This document shows positions 27,228-35,634 of a stretch of DNA of 64,000 nucleotides, piece by piece (within the stretch, counting starts at the first letter, position 1; each line of letters starts with the position of its first letter). Made by a program: the position numbers and the translations under genes. This DNA comes from Curtobacterium sp. MCSS17_015 (GTDB taxonomy: Bacteria; Actinomycetota; Actinomycetes; Actinomycetales; Microbacteriaceae): NCBI RefSeq assembly GCF_003234265.2, contig NZ_CP126256.1, positions 3,162,001 through 3,226,000 of the forward strand, given 5' to 3'. Under the pieces are notes generated by a model. The model saw only the letters and a program-made list of their open reading frames with translations, was not told the origin of the DNA and did no database searches.

Positions 27228-28913
27228 CTACTTCGCCTCGGAGTAGGCCCCGACGACCGCGACCGACAGCGGGAAGGTGACCGGGAACCCGCCGAACATG
27301 ATCCGCCCGGCGTCGACCGCGGCCGCGCGGACCTGCTCGGCCACCCACTCCGCGTCGGCGCTGGGCGCGTGCACGACGAGTTCGTCGTGCACGAAGAACA
27401 CGATGTGGGGCCCGGACGTGACAGGCCCGTCCGTCCGCGCGGCCAACCGGGTCCGGAGACCGCCCATCCACGACAGCGCCCACTCCGCCGCCGTCCCCTG
27501 CACCACGAAGTTCCGCGTGAACCGGCCCCAGCTGCGTGCTCGCGACTCGACCGCCCGCTGCATCCCCGGCGACCCCTCCACCGAGTACGCGCGGTTCCTG
27601 GCCTCGAACCAGGACGGCTCCGGGACGGGCGAGGTCCGGCCGAGCCGGGTCGTCACGGGCTCACCGCGTTCCCCCGCTCGGGCCGCCTGCTCGACCAGGT
27701 CGAGTGCCCGCGGGAAGGCCCGGGCGAGCCGTGGCACGAACCGACCGCCCTCGCCCTGCGTGGCGCCGTACATCGCACCGAGCATCGCCGTCTTCGCCTG
27801 CTGCCGCGTCTGCACGGCGCCGGAGGCCACGACCCCGTCGTACAGGTCCTGCCCGTCGCCGGCGGCCGCCATGTCGGTGTCACCGGACATCGCCGCGAGG
27901 ACCCTCGGTTCGAGCTGGGCCGCGTCCGCGACGACGAGCGCCCACCCGGGGTCGGCGACCACGGCGGCCCGGACCTGCTTCGGCAGCTGCAGGGCGCCGC
28001 CGCCGTTCGCGGCCCACCGCCCCGTGACGACACCGCCGACGACGTACTCGGGGTGGAACCGTCCGTCCCGCACCCACTCGTCGAACCAGGTCCAGCCGTT
28101 GGCGGTGAGCAGCCGGTACAGCCGCTTGTACTCGAGCAGTGGCTCGATCGCCGGGTGCTCCAGGTGCTGCAGCTCCCACTTGCGAGTGCTCTCGACGACG
28201 AGTCCGGCCCGCCGCAGGGAGCGCAGGACGTCCGCGGGCGAGTCCGGGTTGAGGTCGCGGTCGTCGAGCCGCTCGCGCAGGACCTCCGCGAGTTCCTCGA
28301 GCTTCCGTGGCCGCACCCCGTACGGCACCCGCGGTCCGAGGGCGTCGGCGAGCAGCCGCTCGTGCACGTCCGTCCGCCACGGCAGCCCGGCGTGCTTGAC
28401 CTCGGCCGCGACGAGCGCGCCGGCGGACTCGGCCGCCAGCAGCAGTCGGAGCGCGCCCGGCTCGGTCGACCCGACCACGGCGTCGAGCTGCGCGCGGAGC
28501 TCCGCGACCGGGTCGAGGTCGTCGTCGGCCGGGGCGAGCGCGAACAGGTCGTCGTCGAAGAGCGACGCCTGCGTGACGGGGGCGGGCCGTGCCTCCAGGA
28601 CAGCCGGAGCGTCCCACCCGCTCGTCGGCGCCTGCGCGAGGGCGGACCCGCGAGCGGCCAGCGCGGTCCGGAGGACCCGGTGCCCCAGGCGCAGGTCCAC
28701 GCAGCGCGCGACCCGACCACCGGCGGCGAGCACGGCCGGGTACCAGCGTGTGGTGTCGGACCAGACCCAGCGCACGCCCGGTCCGTCGGTCGCGGCGACG
28801 AAGGCCGGGAGGTCCGACTCCGCCAGGCGCGTCGACTCGCCGTCCGGCTCCCCCGCGTCCGTCAGCGGCGTCGCCGTGACGCCACCGTCGACACGGGTGA
28901 GGACGAGGTGCAC
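27228..28913 (-). CDS. Bifunctional 3'-5' exonuclease/DNA polymerase (PolA-like, no 5' nuclease)
   Basis: 561-residue family A DNA polymerase of the short actinobacterial type. The N-terminal half is a degenerate 3'-5' exonuclease-like domain. The polymerase half shows motif A as VVADAAQLEPRVLAAMSGD (standard DYSQIELR), the O-helix RQQAKTAMLGAMYGA, and motif C VHDELVVHAP. Probable role in repair synthesis alongside the full PolA elsewhere. GTG start with CAGAAT six bases upstream (28920-28925), so leaderless. Confidence 0.88.
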   Translation of the reverse strand: MHLVLTRVDGGVTATPLTDAGEPDGESTRLAESDLPAFVAATDGPGVRWVWSDTTRWYPAVLAAGGRVARCVDLRLGHRVLRTALAARGSALAQAPTSGWDAPAVLEARPAPVTQASLFDDDLFALAPADDDLDPVAELRAQLDAVVGSTEPGALRLLLAAESAGALVAAEVKHAGLPWRTDVHERLLADALGPRVPYGVRPRKLEELAEVLRERLDDRDLNPDSPADVLRSLRRAGLVVESTRKWELQHLEHPAIEPLLEYKRLYRLLTANGWTWFDEWVRDGRFHPEYVVGGVVTGRWAANGGGALQLPKQVRAAVVADPGWALVVADAAQLEPRVLAAMSGDTDMAAAGDGQDLYDGVVASGAVQTRQQAKTAMLGAMYGATQGEGGRFVPRLARAFPRALDLVEQAARAGERGEPVTTRLGRTSPVPEPSWFEARNRAYSVEGSPGMQRAVESRARSWGRFTRNFVVQGTAAEWALSWMGGLRTRLAARTDGPVTSGPHIVFFVHDELVVHAPSADAEWVAEQVRAAAVDAGRIMFGGFPVTFPLSVAVVGAYSEAK

Positions 28914-28961
28914 CCGACGATTCTGCCGTGCGCCGCCGTCATCGTCGGACGACGTGCCCGC

Positions 28962-29156
28962 TCAGTCCCCCGGTCGGACCGCGGCACTGTCCGCGACGTC
29001 GATGCGGACGTCCCCGGACTCGGTCTCCTCGACCTCGACGCGGGGGGCCTCGTCGTGCTCGTCGGACCCCGACATGCGCCGGAAGGTGTCGTGTCGACGC
29101 TCCTCGAAGGTCATGTCGACGCCGTCGTCCAGGTGGTCTCGGTCGGGAGCGCTCAT
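28962..29156 (-). CDS. Small acidic hypothetical protein
   Basis: 64 residues, starting MSAPDRDHLDDGVDMTFEER, strongly acidic and without recognised domain. Supported by the TACCGT box seven bases before its ATG (29164-29169) and by filling the gap between the polymerase and acyltransferase-like genes. Confidence 0.55.
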   Translation of the reverse strand: MSAPDRDHLDDGVDMTFEERRHDTFRRMSGSDEHDEAPRVEVEETESGDVRIDVADSAAVRPGD

Positions 29157-29202
29157 GTCCGTCACGGTACGCCGACCCGGGGCCCAGAGCGCACGTCGAC
29201 GG

Positions 29203-30009
29203 TCAGCGGTCGACCGGTGCGGTGCCGGTCCGCTCGGCCCAGTGGCCGCCCGCCGCCCACCGGTCGTGGACCGCACGCTGCAGCCTGCCGACGGGTTCGA
29301 CCCGACGCGCTGCGAGCCGGTCCGTCCCGAACACGAACTTCGCGACCGACTCGTCCCCGGCCACCTCGTCGTGCGGACCGGGCGGCAGCAGCCGGAACCG
29401 CGCCGCGAACCGGGCGGTGTTCGACGCCGGACCGAGGACGTCTGCGACCCCGGGGTCCAGCAACCACGAGGAACACACCCACGTCCGCACCGCCGTACCG
29501 GGATCGAGCGTCCGGAGCACGCCGGGTGCCGCCGCGAACGACCGGTCGCAGGCGTCCGGGTCGAGCGGCCCGGTCTCGGGGACGTGCACGCCCCAGGCCG
29601 CGGTCCCGTCCGGCAGCTCGGCGGACCGCTCGAACTGGAGGCGCCCCACGGCCACCACGCGTCCGGTCGCCACCTGTGCCAGCCAGTCGAGCCCGGTGCC
29701 GTCGAGGCCGTAGCGCTCGACCTTCCGGTCGACGTCGGCGACGCTCGACGCGGCGTCCTCGGGGCTGCACCCGTGGGCGACGAGCCACCGTTCGGTGTCG
29801 GGCAGCACCGCACGGAGGGCGGCGAGGACCGCGGCCTCCCGGTCGGCCGGGTCGAGGTGCCGCACGCTCGCCTCGAGCGATGCGGTCAGCCCGGCGGGGT
29901 CCGCCGACGCGCCGACGGCGGCGGTGAGGAGCGTGACGGGGTCGGACCGGGCCTCCCGGTCCGCGCCGACCCGTCCCGCTCCGACCGGCCCCGGTACCCC
30001 CGCGGTCAC
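29203..30009 (-). CDS. Acyltransferase-domain (NAT_N/GNAT_C-like) protein
   Basis: 268 residues. The middle and C-terminus resemble the acyltransferase domain proteins with a GNAT-like C-terminal domain (VVAVGRLQFERS, WGVHVPETGPLDPDACDRSF, FRLLPPGPHDEVAG). The GTG start overlaps the stop of the upstream permease by four bases, so it is the last gene of the sugar ABC operon. If that operon imports amino-sugar glycosides, the protein might modify the sugar; this is speculation. Assignment to the family is moderate. Confidence 0.65.
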   Translation of the reverse strand: MTAGVPGPVGAGRVGADREARSDPVTLLTAAVGASADPAGLTASLEASVRHLDPADREAAVLAALRAVLPDTERWLVAHGCSPEDAASSVADVDRKVERYGLDGTGLDWLAQVATGRVVAVGRLQFERSAELPDGTAAWGVHVPETGPLDPDACDRSFAAAPGVLRTLDPGTAVRTWVCSSWLLDPGVADVLGPASNTARFAARFRLLPPGPHDEVAGDESVAKFVFGTDRLAARRVEPVGRLQRAVHDRWAAGGHWAERTGTAPVDR

Positions 30010-30920
30010 TTCAGGCCGGAGGACGCGAGCCCGTCGATCACCCGGCGCTGGAGCACGATGAACAGGACGAGCACGGGGGCCATCGCCATCAAGCTGGCTG
30101 CCATGAGCAGCGGGTAGTCGATCGTCCGGTCGCTCGACAGCGTCGCGAGTCCGGCTGCGAGCGGCATGTCCTCGGCGCGGGTGGAGACGACGAGCGGCCA
30201 GAGCAGCTCGTTCCAGGACCACAGGACCGTCGTGATCGCGAGCACGCTGATCGAGGGTCGGGCCAGCGGCAGCATGATCCGCCAGAAGGTCTGGAACGGG
30301 TTCGCGCCGTCCATGCGGGCCGCTTCCTCGAGCTCGGCGGGCATGTTGAGGAACGCGGTGCGCATGAGGAACGTGCCGAAGGCGCTGAACAGCCCGGGGG
30401 CGACGATGCCGGCGAGGGTGTCGAGCCAGCCGAGGCCCTGCACGATCTGGTACTGCGAGATCAGGTACACCTGCGACGGTACGAGCAGGATCGACAGGAC
30501 GATCCCGAGGATGACCGCGCGACCGCGGAACCGCATCCGGGCGAAGGCGTAGCCGGCCAGGGTGCAGAGGACGATCTGCGCCGCCGTGCGGATGAGGGTC
30601 ACCCAGATCGACGTGGCGAGCTGGTCGAGGAACGGCAGCCGGTCGAACACGCGGACGAAGTTGCCCCACTGCAGGTCGCCCGGCCAGAACGTCGGCGTTG
30701 GCGACGTCACCTGTGCGTTCGTGGACAGCGCCATGATGATCTGCCAGAGGAACGGGAAGGCCATCACGAACCCGCCGACGCCGAGGACGACGTGGATCCA
30801 CCAGTGGCTGCCGCCGCGGCGACCCGGACGTGACTGTGCGAGGACCGGGGTCCGGGCCCGGGTGGCGGCCTTCGTGGCAGCCGTCAGCTTGCTGCCGTGC
30901 GCGTCGATGATGCCGGTCAT
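30006..30920 (-). CDS. Carbohydrate ABC transporter permease, MalG type
   Basis: 304-residue inner-membrane permease with about six helices. The coupling motif is EEAARMDGANPFQTFWRIMLPLARP (the EAA loop), which contacts the ATPase. Its ATG overlaps the MalF-type gene by four bases. No ATPase is encoded in the operon, so it presumably uses a shared MsiK-type ATPase, as is common in actinobacteria. Confidence 0.92.
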   Translation of the reverse strand: MTGIIDAHGSKLTAATKAATRARTPVLAQSRPGRRGGSHWWIHVVLGVGGFVMAFPFLWQIIMALSTNAQVTSPTPTFWPGDLQWGNFVRVFDRLPFLDQLATSIWVTLIRTAAQIVLCTLAGYAFARMRFRGRAVILGIVLSILLVPSQVYLISQYQIVQGLGWLDTLAGIVAPGLFSAFGTFLMRTAFLNMPAELEEAARMDGANPFQTFWRIMLPLARPSISVLAITTVLWSWNELLWPLVVSTRAEDMPLAAGLATLSSDRTIDYPLLMAASLMAMAPVLVLFIVLQRRVIDGLASSGLK

Positions 30921-31876
30921 GACTGGACCCACTTCCGCTGGACCCGGAACTGCACGACGGTGATGATGCCGATGAGCAGGAAGATCACCATCGCGATCGC
31001 AGCCGCGAAGCCCTTGTCGTTGTCGATGAACCCGGCGCTGTAGAAGTAGAAGACGAGGGACATCGTCTTCGGGATGACCGGATTGGTGGAACCGAGGATG
31101 GCGTAGAGCAGGTCGAACAGCTGGAAGCTCGAGATCGTCGTGATGATGAGCACGAAGAAGATGCTCGGCGTCAGCAGCGGCACGGTGATCGAGTGGAACT
31201 GTCGCCAGCGGCTCGCCCCGTCGAGTTCGGCCGCCTCGTACAGCTCCGGCGGGATGTCCTTGAGCCCCGCGCCGAGGATGATCATCGAGAAGCCGAGGGA
31301 CGACCAGAGCCCGACGAGCGAGACCGCGACGAGCGCGAAGCCCGGGGTCGAGATCCAGTACGGGCCGTCGACGCCGAACAACCCGAGGAACCAGTTCACG
31401 ATGCCGAAGTCGCCGTTGAACATGATGCGCCAGACCAGCGCGATGGCGGCGGGCATCGCCACGTAGGGCAGGAAGAACAGGACCCGGTAGAACTGGGCGA
31501 AGCGCAGGCCCGGGGTGTTCAGCAGACTCGCGAGCCACACGGCGATCGGGATGCCGGCCAGGACGACCACCGTGTAGACGATCGTGTTGACGAGGGACTG
31601 GTACAGCTGCGGGTCGGTCACCAGGCGCTCGTAGTTCGCCAGCCCGGTGAAGCTCGAGCCGCCGAAGACCCCCCAGCTCGTGAACGAGTAGTAGAACGTC
31701 TGCAGGATCGGCCAGATGAAGAACGTGGCGACGCCGACCAGCAGCGGCAGGACGAACAGCCACGGCCAGACACCGTCGGTGCGTCGCGCCTGCTTCGACC
31801 TCGCGGGTTCGGAGGGACGGGTCTCGGGCGGCGGAGACGCCTGCGCGGCGTCCGGTCGCTGGGTGTTGATCGTCAT
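30917..31876 (-). CDS. Carbohydrate ABC transporter permease, MalF type
   Basis: 319-residue permease with a long cytoplasmic N-terminus (to about residue 35) and six helices; EAA loop YEAAELDGASRWRQFHSITVPLL. Forms the channel with the downstream MalG-type partner. The 131 bases separating it from the binding-protein gene contain a strong hairpin. Confidence 0.92.
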   Translation of the reverse strand: MTINTQRPDAAQASPPPETRPSEPARSKQARRTDGVWPWLFVLPLLVGVATFFIWPILQTFYYSFTSWGVFGGSSFTGLANYERLVTDPQLYQSLVNTIVYTVVVLAGIPIAVWLASLLNTPGLRFAQFYRVLFFLPYVAMPAAIALVWRIMFNGDFGIVNWFLGLFGVDGPYWISTPGFALVAVSLVGLWSSLGFSMIILGAGLKDIPPELYEAAELDGASRWRQFHSITVPLLTPSIFFVLIITTISSFQLFDLLYAILGSTNPVIPKTMSLVFYFYSAGFIDNDKGFAAAIAMVIFLLIGIITVVQFRVQRKWVQS

Positions 31877-31970
31877 GAGGTCGCTCCTCGGCCAGGGCGG
31901 TCGGATCGGGTGGTCCGGGTGGTGCTGGGTGCTGCTGGTACTGCGGGCGCTCGGCCCGCGGTGGGGGCTG

Positions 31971-32001
31971 CCGGCCGGTCAGGTGGGGCCCGACCGGCCG
32001 G
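31971..32001 (-). terminator. Intercistronic hairpin after the binding-protein gene
   Basis: Perfect 10-bp stem CCGGCCGGTC (31971-31980) with 31992-32001, 11-base loop, six bases beyond the binding-protein stop and about 95 bases before the permease ATG. Likely a partial terminator or mRNA-stabilising stem keeping binding-protein levels above permease levels. Confidence 0.6.
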
Positions 32002-32007
32002 CGTCCC

Positions 32008-33324
32008 TCACTCCTTGGCGAGTGCCGCGTCCATCTTCCGGGCGAGTTCCTCCGTCACCTGGTCGACGGGCTCGGACCCGTCGAACGCGCTGGGCAGCAG
32101 GTTCGTCTCCAGCGTGTTCCACGCGGCGGTGTTCTTCGACACCGGCAGCGGCTTCGCGTAGTCGACCGCGTCGAGGAAGACCTGCAGGTCCGCGTCCGGC
32201 ATGGTCTTCGTGAAGGCGTCCTGCGTGCCGGTGTAGGCGGGGATGACCGCGCCCATGTCGCCCTGCTGCTGCTGGGCGGGCTTGCTCGCCAGGTAGGCCT
32301 GGAGTGCCTGCGCGGCGGCCTTGTCCTTCGACCCTTCCGCGACGACGTTCGAGACTCCGTGGATGACGGTCGCCTGCTCCTTGCCCTTCGGCAGCGGGTA
32401 GGCGACGACGTCCTTCTCCATGTCGGAACCGATCAGCGCCGACCGGAACCAGCTGCCACCCTGGTACATCGCGACCTTGCCGGAGGTGAACCACTGGTCC
32501 GCCGTGGTGTCGGTCAGCTGCTTGATCGAGGGCGAGGCGCCCGACGCGATCAGGTCGGTCCAGAAGCCGATGCCCTCCTGCGCGGCCTTCGTGTCGTACG
32601 CCGACTCGTCCCCGTCGATCACGGAGCCGCCGGCCTGGAAGATCGTGTCGTAGTAGGTCGTCTGGCCGTCCATGCCCGCGGCGGCACCGTACGCGCCGTC
32701 GGACTTCAGCTTGTCGGACAGCTCGGCGCCGGTCTCCTGGAAGTCGTCCCAGGTCCAGTCCTTCGACGGCATGGCGACGCCGGCCTTGTCGAACAGCGCC
32801 TTGTTCATCCAGACGCCGATGGTGTCGAAGTCCTTCGGCACGCCGTACTGGGTGCCGTCGTACGTGTAGAGCTTGTTGAGCGCTGCCGAGTAGTTCGCCG
32901 GGTCGATCGCACCGGACTCCACCGAGCCGGTGATCGGGGCGAGCTTGCCGTTGGCTGCGTACAGCTGGAAGTTCGGCCCGTTCATCCAGAACAGGTCGGG
33001 CAGGGTGTTGCTCGAGCCCTGGGTCTGCAGCTTGGTGAAGTAGTTGGCGTACGGCGTGACGTCGACGTTCACCGTGATGTCGGGGTACTCCTCGTTGAAC
33101 CCCTCGATGTTGGCCTTGATCGCGTCGACCTGGTTCTGGTCCCAGACGGCGTACGTCAGGTTCGCCTTCGTGTCCTTCGCGACCTCGCCCGAACCGGAGT
33201 CGGAGGACCCCGCGGAGGAGGCGCTGCTGCAGCCGGCGAGCAGCGCGACGGCGCTGACGGCGGCTGCGAGACCGAGCAGTGCGCGGCGGCGGCCGCGGCC
33301 CGGGTGGGCGGTGGGAGCGGTCAT
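32008..33324 (-). CDS. Sugar-binding lipoprotein of ABC transporter
   Basis: 438-residue extracellular solute-binding protein family 1. The twin-Arg-containing signal peptide ends in the lipobox ALLAGC. After a Ser/Gly linker come LTYAVWDQNQ, DLFWMNGPNF, YGVPKDFDTIGVWMNKALFD and GKVAMYQGGSWF, typical of this group. It captures an oligo- or monosaccharide for the two permeases downstream. Its ATG overlaps the stop of the Gfo/Idh/MocA gene (ATGA). Context suggests an N-acetylgalactosamine-containing ligand. Confidence 0.92.
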   Translation of the reverse strand: MTAPTAHPGRGRRRALLGLAAAVSAVALLAGCSSASSAGSSDSGSGEVAKDTKANLTYAVWDQNQVDAIKANIEGFNEEYPDITVNVDVTPYANYFTKLQTQGSSNTLPDLFWMNGPNFQLYAANGKLAPITGSVESGAIDPANYSAALNKLYTYDGTQYGVPKDFDTIGVWMNKALFDKAGVAMPSKDWTWDDFQETGAELSDKLKSDGAYGAAAGMDGQTTYYDTIFQAGGSVIDGDESAYDTKAAQEGIGFWTDLIASGASPSIKQLTDTTADQWFTSGKVAMYQGGSWFRSALIGSDMEKDVVAYPLPKGKEQATVIHGVSNVVAEGSKDKAAAQALQAYLASKPAQQQQGDMGAVIPAYTGTQDAFTKTMPDADLQVFLDAVDYAKPLPVSKNTAAWNTLETNLLPSAFDGSEPVDQVTEELARKMDAALAKE

Positions 33325-34562
33325 CGGGTGGTCCTTTCGGGAACGTCGTCGCGGTCGGGAGCGGTCGCGAAGTGTCGGAGGGTGGCGTCGGGGAGCGGCG
33401 GCACGTCGATGGGGACGGAGCCGTCGCGGAGCGAGCGGGTGGCGAGCGCCCCGGCGGCGACGGCGGCCCGTGCCGCGATCGGGGACAGGGTGGTCGGCTC
33501 GCCGAACGCCAGGGAGCGGAGGAACTCGGTCATGGTGAGCAGGTCGGCGTCGGCGTGGCCGTCCTCGACGCCGTCGATCGGGTACTCGACGTCCCCGGCC
33601 ACGTCCCAGTTGCGGCGGTGGTTCCAGACCTTGACCACGCCGCCGCCGGTGTCACCGATGTTCTCGAGGCGACCGTGGGTGCCGATCACCGTGTAGTTCC
33701 GCCAGTAGTCGGGCGTGAAGTGGCACTGCTCGTAGCTGGCCTGCACGCCGTTCTCGAGCGTCATCATGACCATCGAGACGTCCTCGACGTCGACGACGGG
33801 GTTCAGGCCGGTCTGCTCGGCGGGCGGCCAGTTGTCGAACGAGAACCAGTCGGTCATCAACTCGTCACTGCGGTCCCGGCGGTCCGTGACGTCGCCGTAG
33901 ACCGAGAGCGAGCCCATGCCGACGACGCGGCTGGTGTACGCGCCGGCAAGGGCGTGCACGACGTCGAGGTCGTGGCTGGCCTTCTGCAGCAGGAGCGAGT
34001 TCACGTGGCTGCGGTCGGCGTGCCAGTCCTTGAAGTAGTAGTCGCCGCCGTTGCCGACGAAGTGGCGCACCCAGACGGCCTTGACCTCGCCGATCTCGCC
34101 GCGCCCGATCACGTCGAGCATCAGGCGGACCACGGCCGCGTGCCGGAAGTTGTGGCCGACGTAGAGTGGAGTACCGGTCTCGGCGGCGGTGTTGAGGACG
34201 GCGTCGGCGTCCTCGACCGTGATGGCGAGGGGCTTCTCGAGGTAGACGGCGATGCCGGCACGGAGCAGGTCGATCGCGATCTCGGCGTGCGTCCAGTCGG
34301 GGGTGGTGACGATCGCGGCGTCGACGAGGTTCTCGGCGCCGTCGGCTCCGATCAGTGCGCGGTGGCCGTCGACGACGGTGGCGTCCGGCCAGGCATCGGC
34401 GGCTCGCTGCCGCCCCGACGCCGTGACGTCGGCTGCGGCCACGATCCGGGCGTCGACCCCGTCGGCGTCGAGTCCGGCGGCGGCGACGTGGTTCGCGATG
34501 GTCGACCGCTGACCGATGCCGACCACGCCGACCCGCAGTGTTCGCGTGCTCGTGATGCTCAT
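33321..34562 (-). CDS. Gfo/Idh/MocA-family NAD(P)-dependent protein
   Basis: 413 residues. The Rossmann domain starts at LRVGVVGIGQRSTIANHV, and the family signature YLEKPLAIT holds the conserved Lys-Pro. The C-terminal alpha/beta domain includes VGHNFRHAAVV, HDLDVVHAL and FTPDYWRNYTVIGTHGRLEN. It heads the leftward sugar operon. Members of this fold include sugar dehydrogenases and also GH109-type NAD-dependent alpha-N-acetylgalactosaminidases, which is worth testing given the neighbouring pathway. AAGGGAGCGAG just before ATG 34562 fixes the start; an upstream ATG at 34591 is less likely. Confidence 0.85.
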   Translation of the reverse strand: MSITSTRTLRVGVVGIGQRSTIANHVAAAGLDADGVDARIVAAADVTASGRQRAADAWPDATVVDGHRALIGADGAENLVDAAIVTTPDWTHAEIAIDLLRAGIAVYLEKPLAITVEDADAVLNTAAETGTPLYVGHNFRHAAVVRLMLDVIGRGEIGEVKAVWVRHFVGNGGDYYFKDWHADRSHVNSLLLQKASHDLDVVHALAGAYTSRVVGMGSLSVYGDVTDRRDRSDELMTDWFSFDNWPPAEQTGLNPVVDVEDVSMVMMTLENGVQASYEQCHFTPDYWRNYTVIGTHGRLENIGDTGGGVVKVWNHRRNWDVAGDVEYPIDGVEDGHADADLLTMTEFLRSLAFGEPTTLSPIAARAAVAAGALATRSLRDGSVPIDVPPLPDATLRHFATAPDRDDVPERTTR

Positions 34563-34613
34563 CTCGCTCCCTTGCGTGATTGTGACGGCCATGATGCCAA
34601 ATCGATCATGAAT

Positions 34614-34631
34614 GCACAATATGTGCTCATG
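34614..34631. promoter_or_regulatory. Candidate operator for the DeoR regulator, left promoter
   Basis: GCACAATATGTGC is a perfect inverted repeat (GCACA-ATA-TGTGC), flanked by a weaker outer repeat (GATCATGA/TCATGGATC), in the gap between the DeoR gene and the leftward sugar operon. It shares the pattern GCACnAT(n6)TCATG with the site at 35571-35588. Confidence 0.5.
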
Positions 34632-34714
34632 GATCGCTCACGGAAGCGAGATACGAGGGTTTTACACGCCGGTAACGTGCCGCCCGGGCCGCGCGTCGGG
34701 CCCCTGGCGGAGGA

Positions 34715-35503
34715 TCAGTCGGCGACGACGAGCTCCGCGCCGGCGGCGGCCAGGTCTGCGGCGAACTGCGCCGGGACGTCCCGGTCCGTCACCAGGACGT
34801 CGATGCGGTCGAGCGGGCAGATCCGGGCGAAGGTGGAGCGCTCGATCTTCGTGGAGTCGGCGACCACGATCACCCGCCGTCCGACGGAGGCGAAGTGCCG
34901 GCTGACCTCCGCCTCACCCTCGTGCATGGTGGTGGCGCCGTACTGGCCGGTCAGGCCGTCGACCCCGAGCACGACCACGTCGAGCGCGAACTCGTCGAGC
35001 GTGTCGCGCACCAGGGGGCCGATCAACTCGTAGGACTGGCGACGGGCGACGCCGCCGGTCACGACGATCTTGACGTTCGCGCGGACCGAGAGCTCGTACC
35101 CGATGTTGAGCGCGTTCGTGACGATGGTGATGCCGTACTCGCCGTCGGCGCGGAGGAAGCGCTCGCTCTTGCCGAGCTCCCGTGCCACCTCGGTCGTCGT
35201 CGTCCCGCCGTTGAGCCCGACCGTGTCACCGGGGGCCACGAGTGCGGCCGTCGCCCGGGCGATGGCGGTCTTCGCCTCGGCCTGACGGGCGATCTTGTAC
35301 TGCAGGGGCAGCTCGTAGCCCGCTCCGAGTGCCGCGGCACCGCCGTGCGTCCGGGTCACCAGGCGCTGGTCGGCGAGGGTGGCGAGGTCGCGACGAGCGG
35401 TCGCCGCGGAGATCCCGAGCGCGTCGCCGATCTCGGTGATCGAGACGTTGCCGCGATCGCTCACCAACTCGAGGAGGGCGTTGAGCCTCTGCTGCGGGGT
35501 CAT
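34715..35503 (-). CDS. DeoR-family transcriptional regulator (AgaR/GlpR type)
   Basis: 262 residues. N-terminal winged helix: MTPQQRLNALLELVSDRGNV with the recognition helix in ISAATARRDLATL and the family's RTHGGA. The C-terminal DeoRC sugar-phosphate sensor includes LNGGTTTTEVARELG and VVVLGVDGLTGQYGATTMHEGEAEV. Probably represses both flanking sugar operons and is released by a phosphorylated sugar of the pathway. TAGGAT at 35510-35515, six bases before the ATG, indicates a leaderless start. Confidence 0.9.
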   Translation of the reverse strand: MTPQQRLNALLELVSDRGNVSITEIGDALGISAATARRDLATLADQRLVTRTHGGAAALGAGYELPLQYKIARQAEAKTAIARATAALVAPGDTVGLNGGTTTTEVARELGKSERFLRADGEYGITIVTNALNIGYELSVRANVKIVVTGGVARRQSYELIGPLVRDTLDEFALDVVVLGVDGLTGQYGATTMHEGEAEVSRHFASVGRRVIVVADSTKIERSTFARICPLDRIDVLVTDRDVPAQFAADLAAAGAELVVAD

Positions 35504-35570
35504 GGCGTCATCCTACGGGCGCTGGTCCGGCACGCTCGTGATCGGAAATGACGTTTTGTACTTGCATCGC

Positions 35571-35588
35571 GCACGATCGATCGTCATG
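35571..35588. promoter_or_regulatory. Candidate operator for the DeoR regulator, right promoter
   Basis: The 12-base perfect palindrome ACGATCGATCGT (35573-35584) lies inside GCACGATCGATCGTCATG, which shares 11 of 18 positions with the site at 34614-34631. It is about 50 bases upstream of the isomerase ATG and 70 bases from the DeoR start, well placed to regulate both. Confidence 0.5.
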
Positions 35589-35634
35589 CTGGCCCGTACC
35601 GATCACCAAGGATCGGTCCGACCGGAAGGACACC

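Noticed and set aside
24362..27280. 972-residue plus-strand frame
   Set aside because: Antisense to the kinase, PAP2 and small acidic genes, whose domains are unambiguous on the other strand.
32008..33324. Tat export of the sugar-binding lipoprotein
   Set aside because: The signal region has arginine pairs (GRGRRRALLGL), but the strict SRRxFLK-type motif is absent; ordinary Sec lipoprotein export is as likely.
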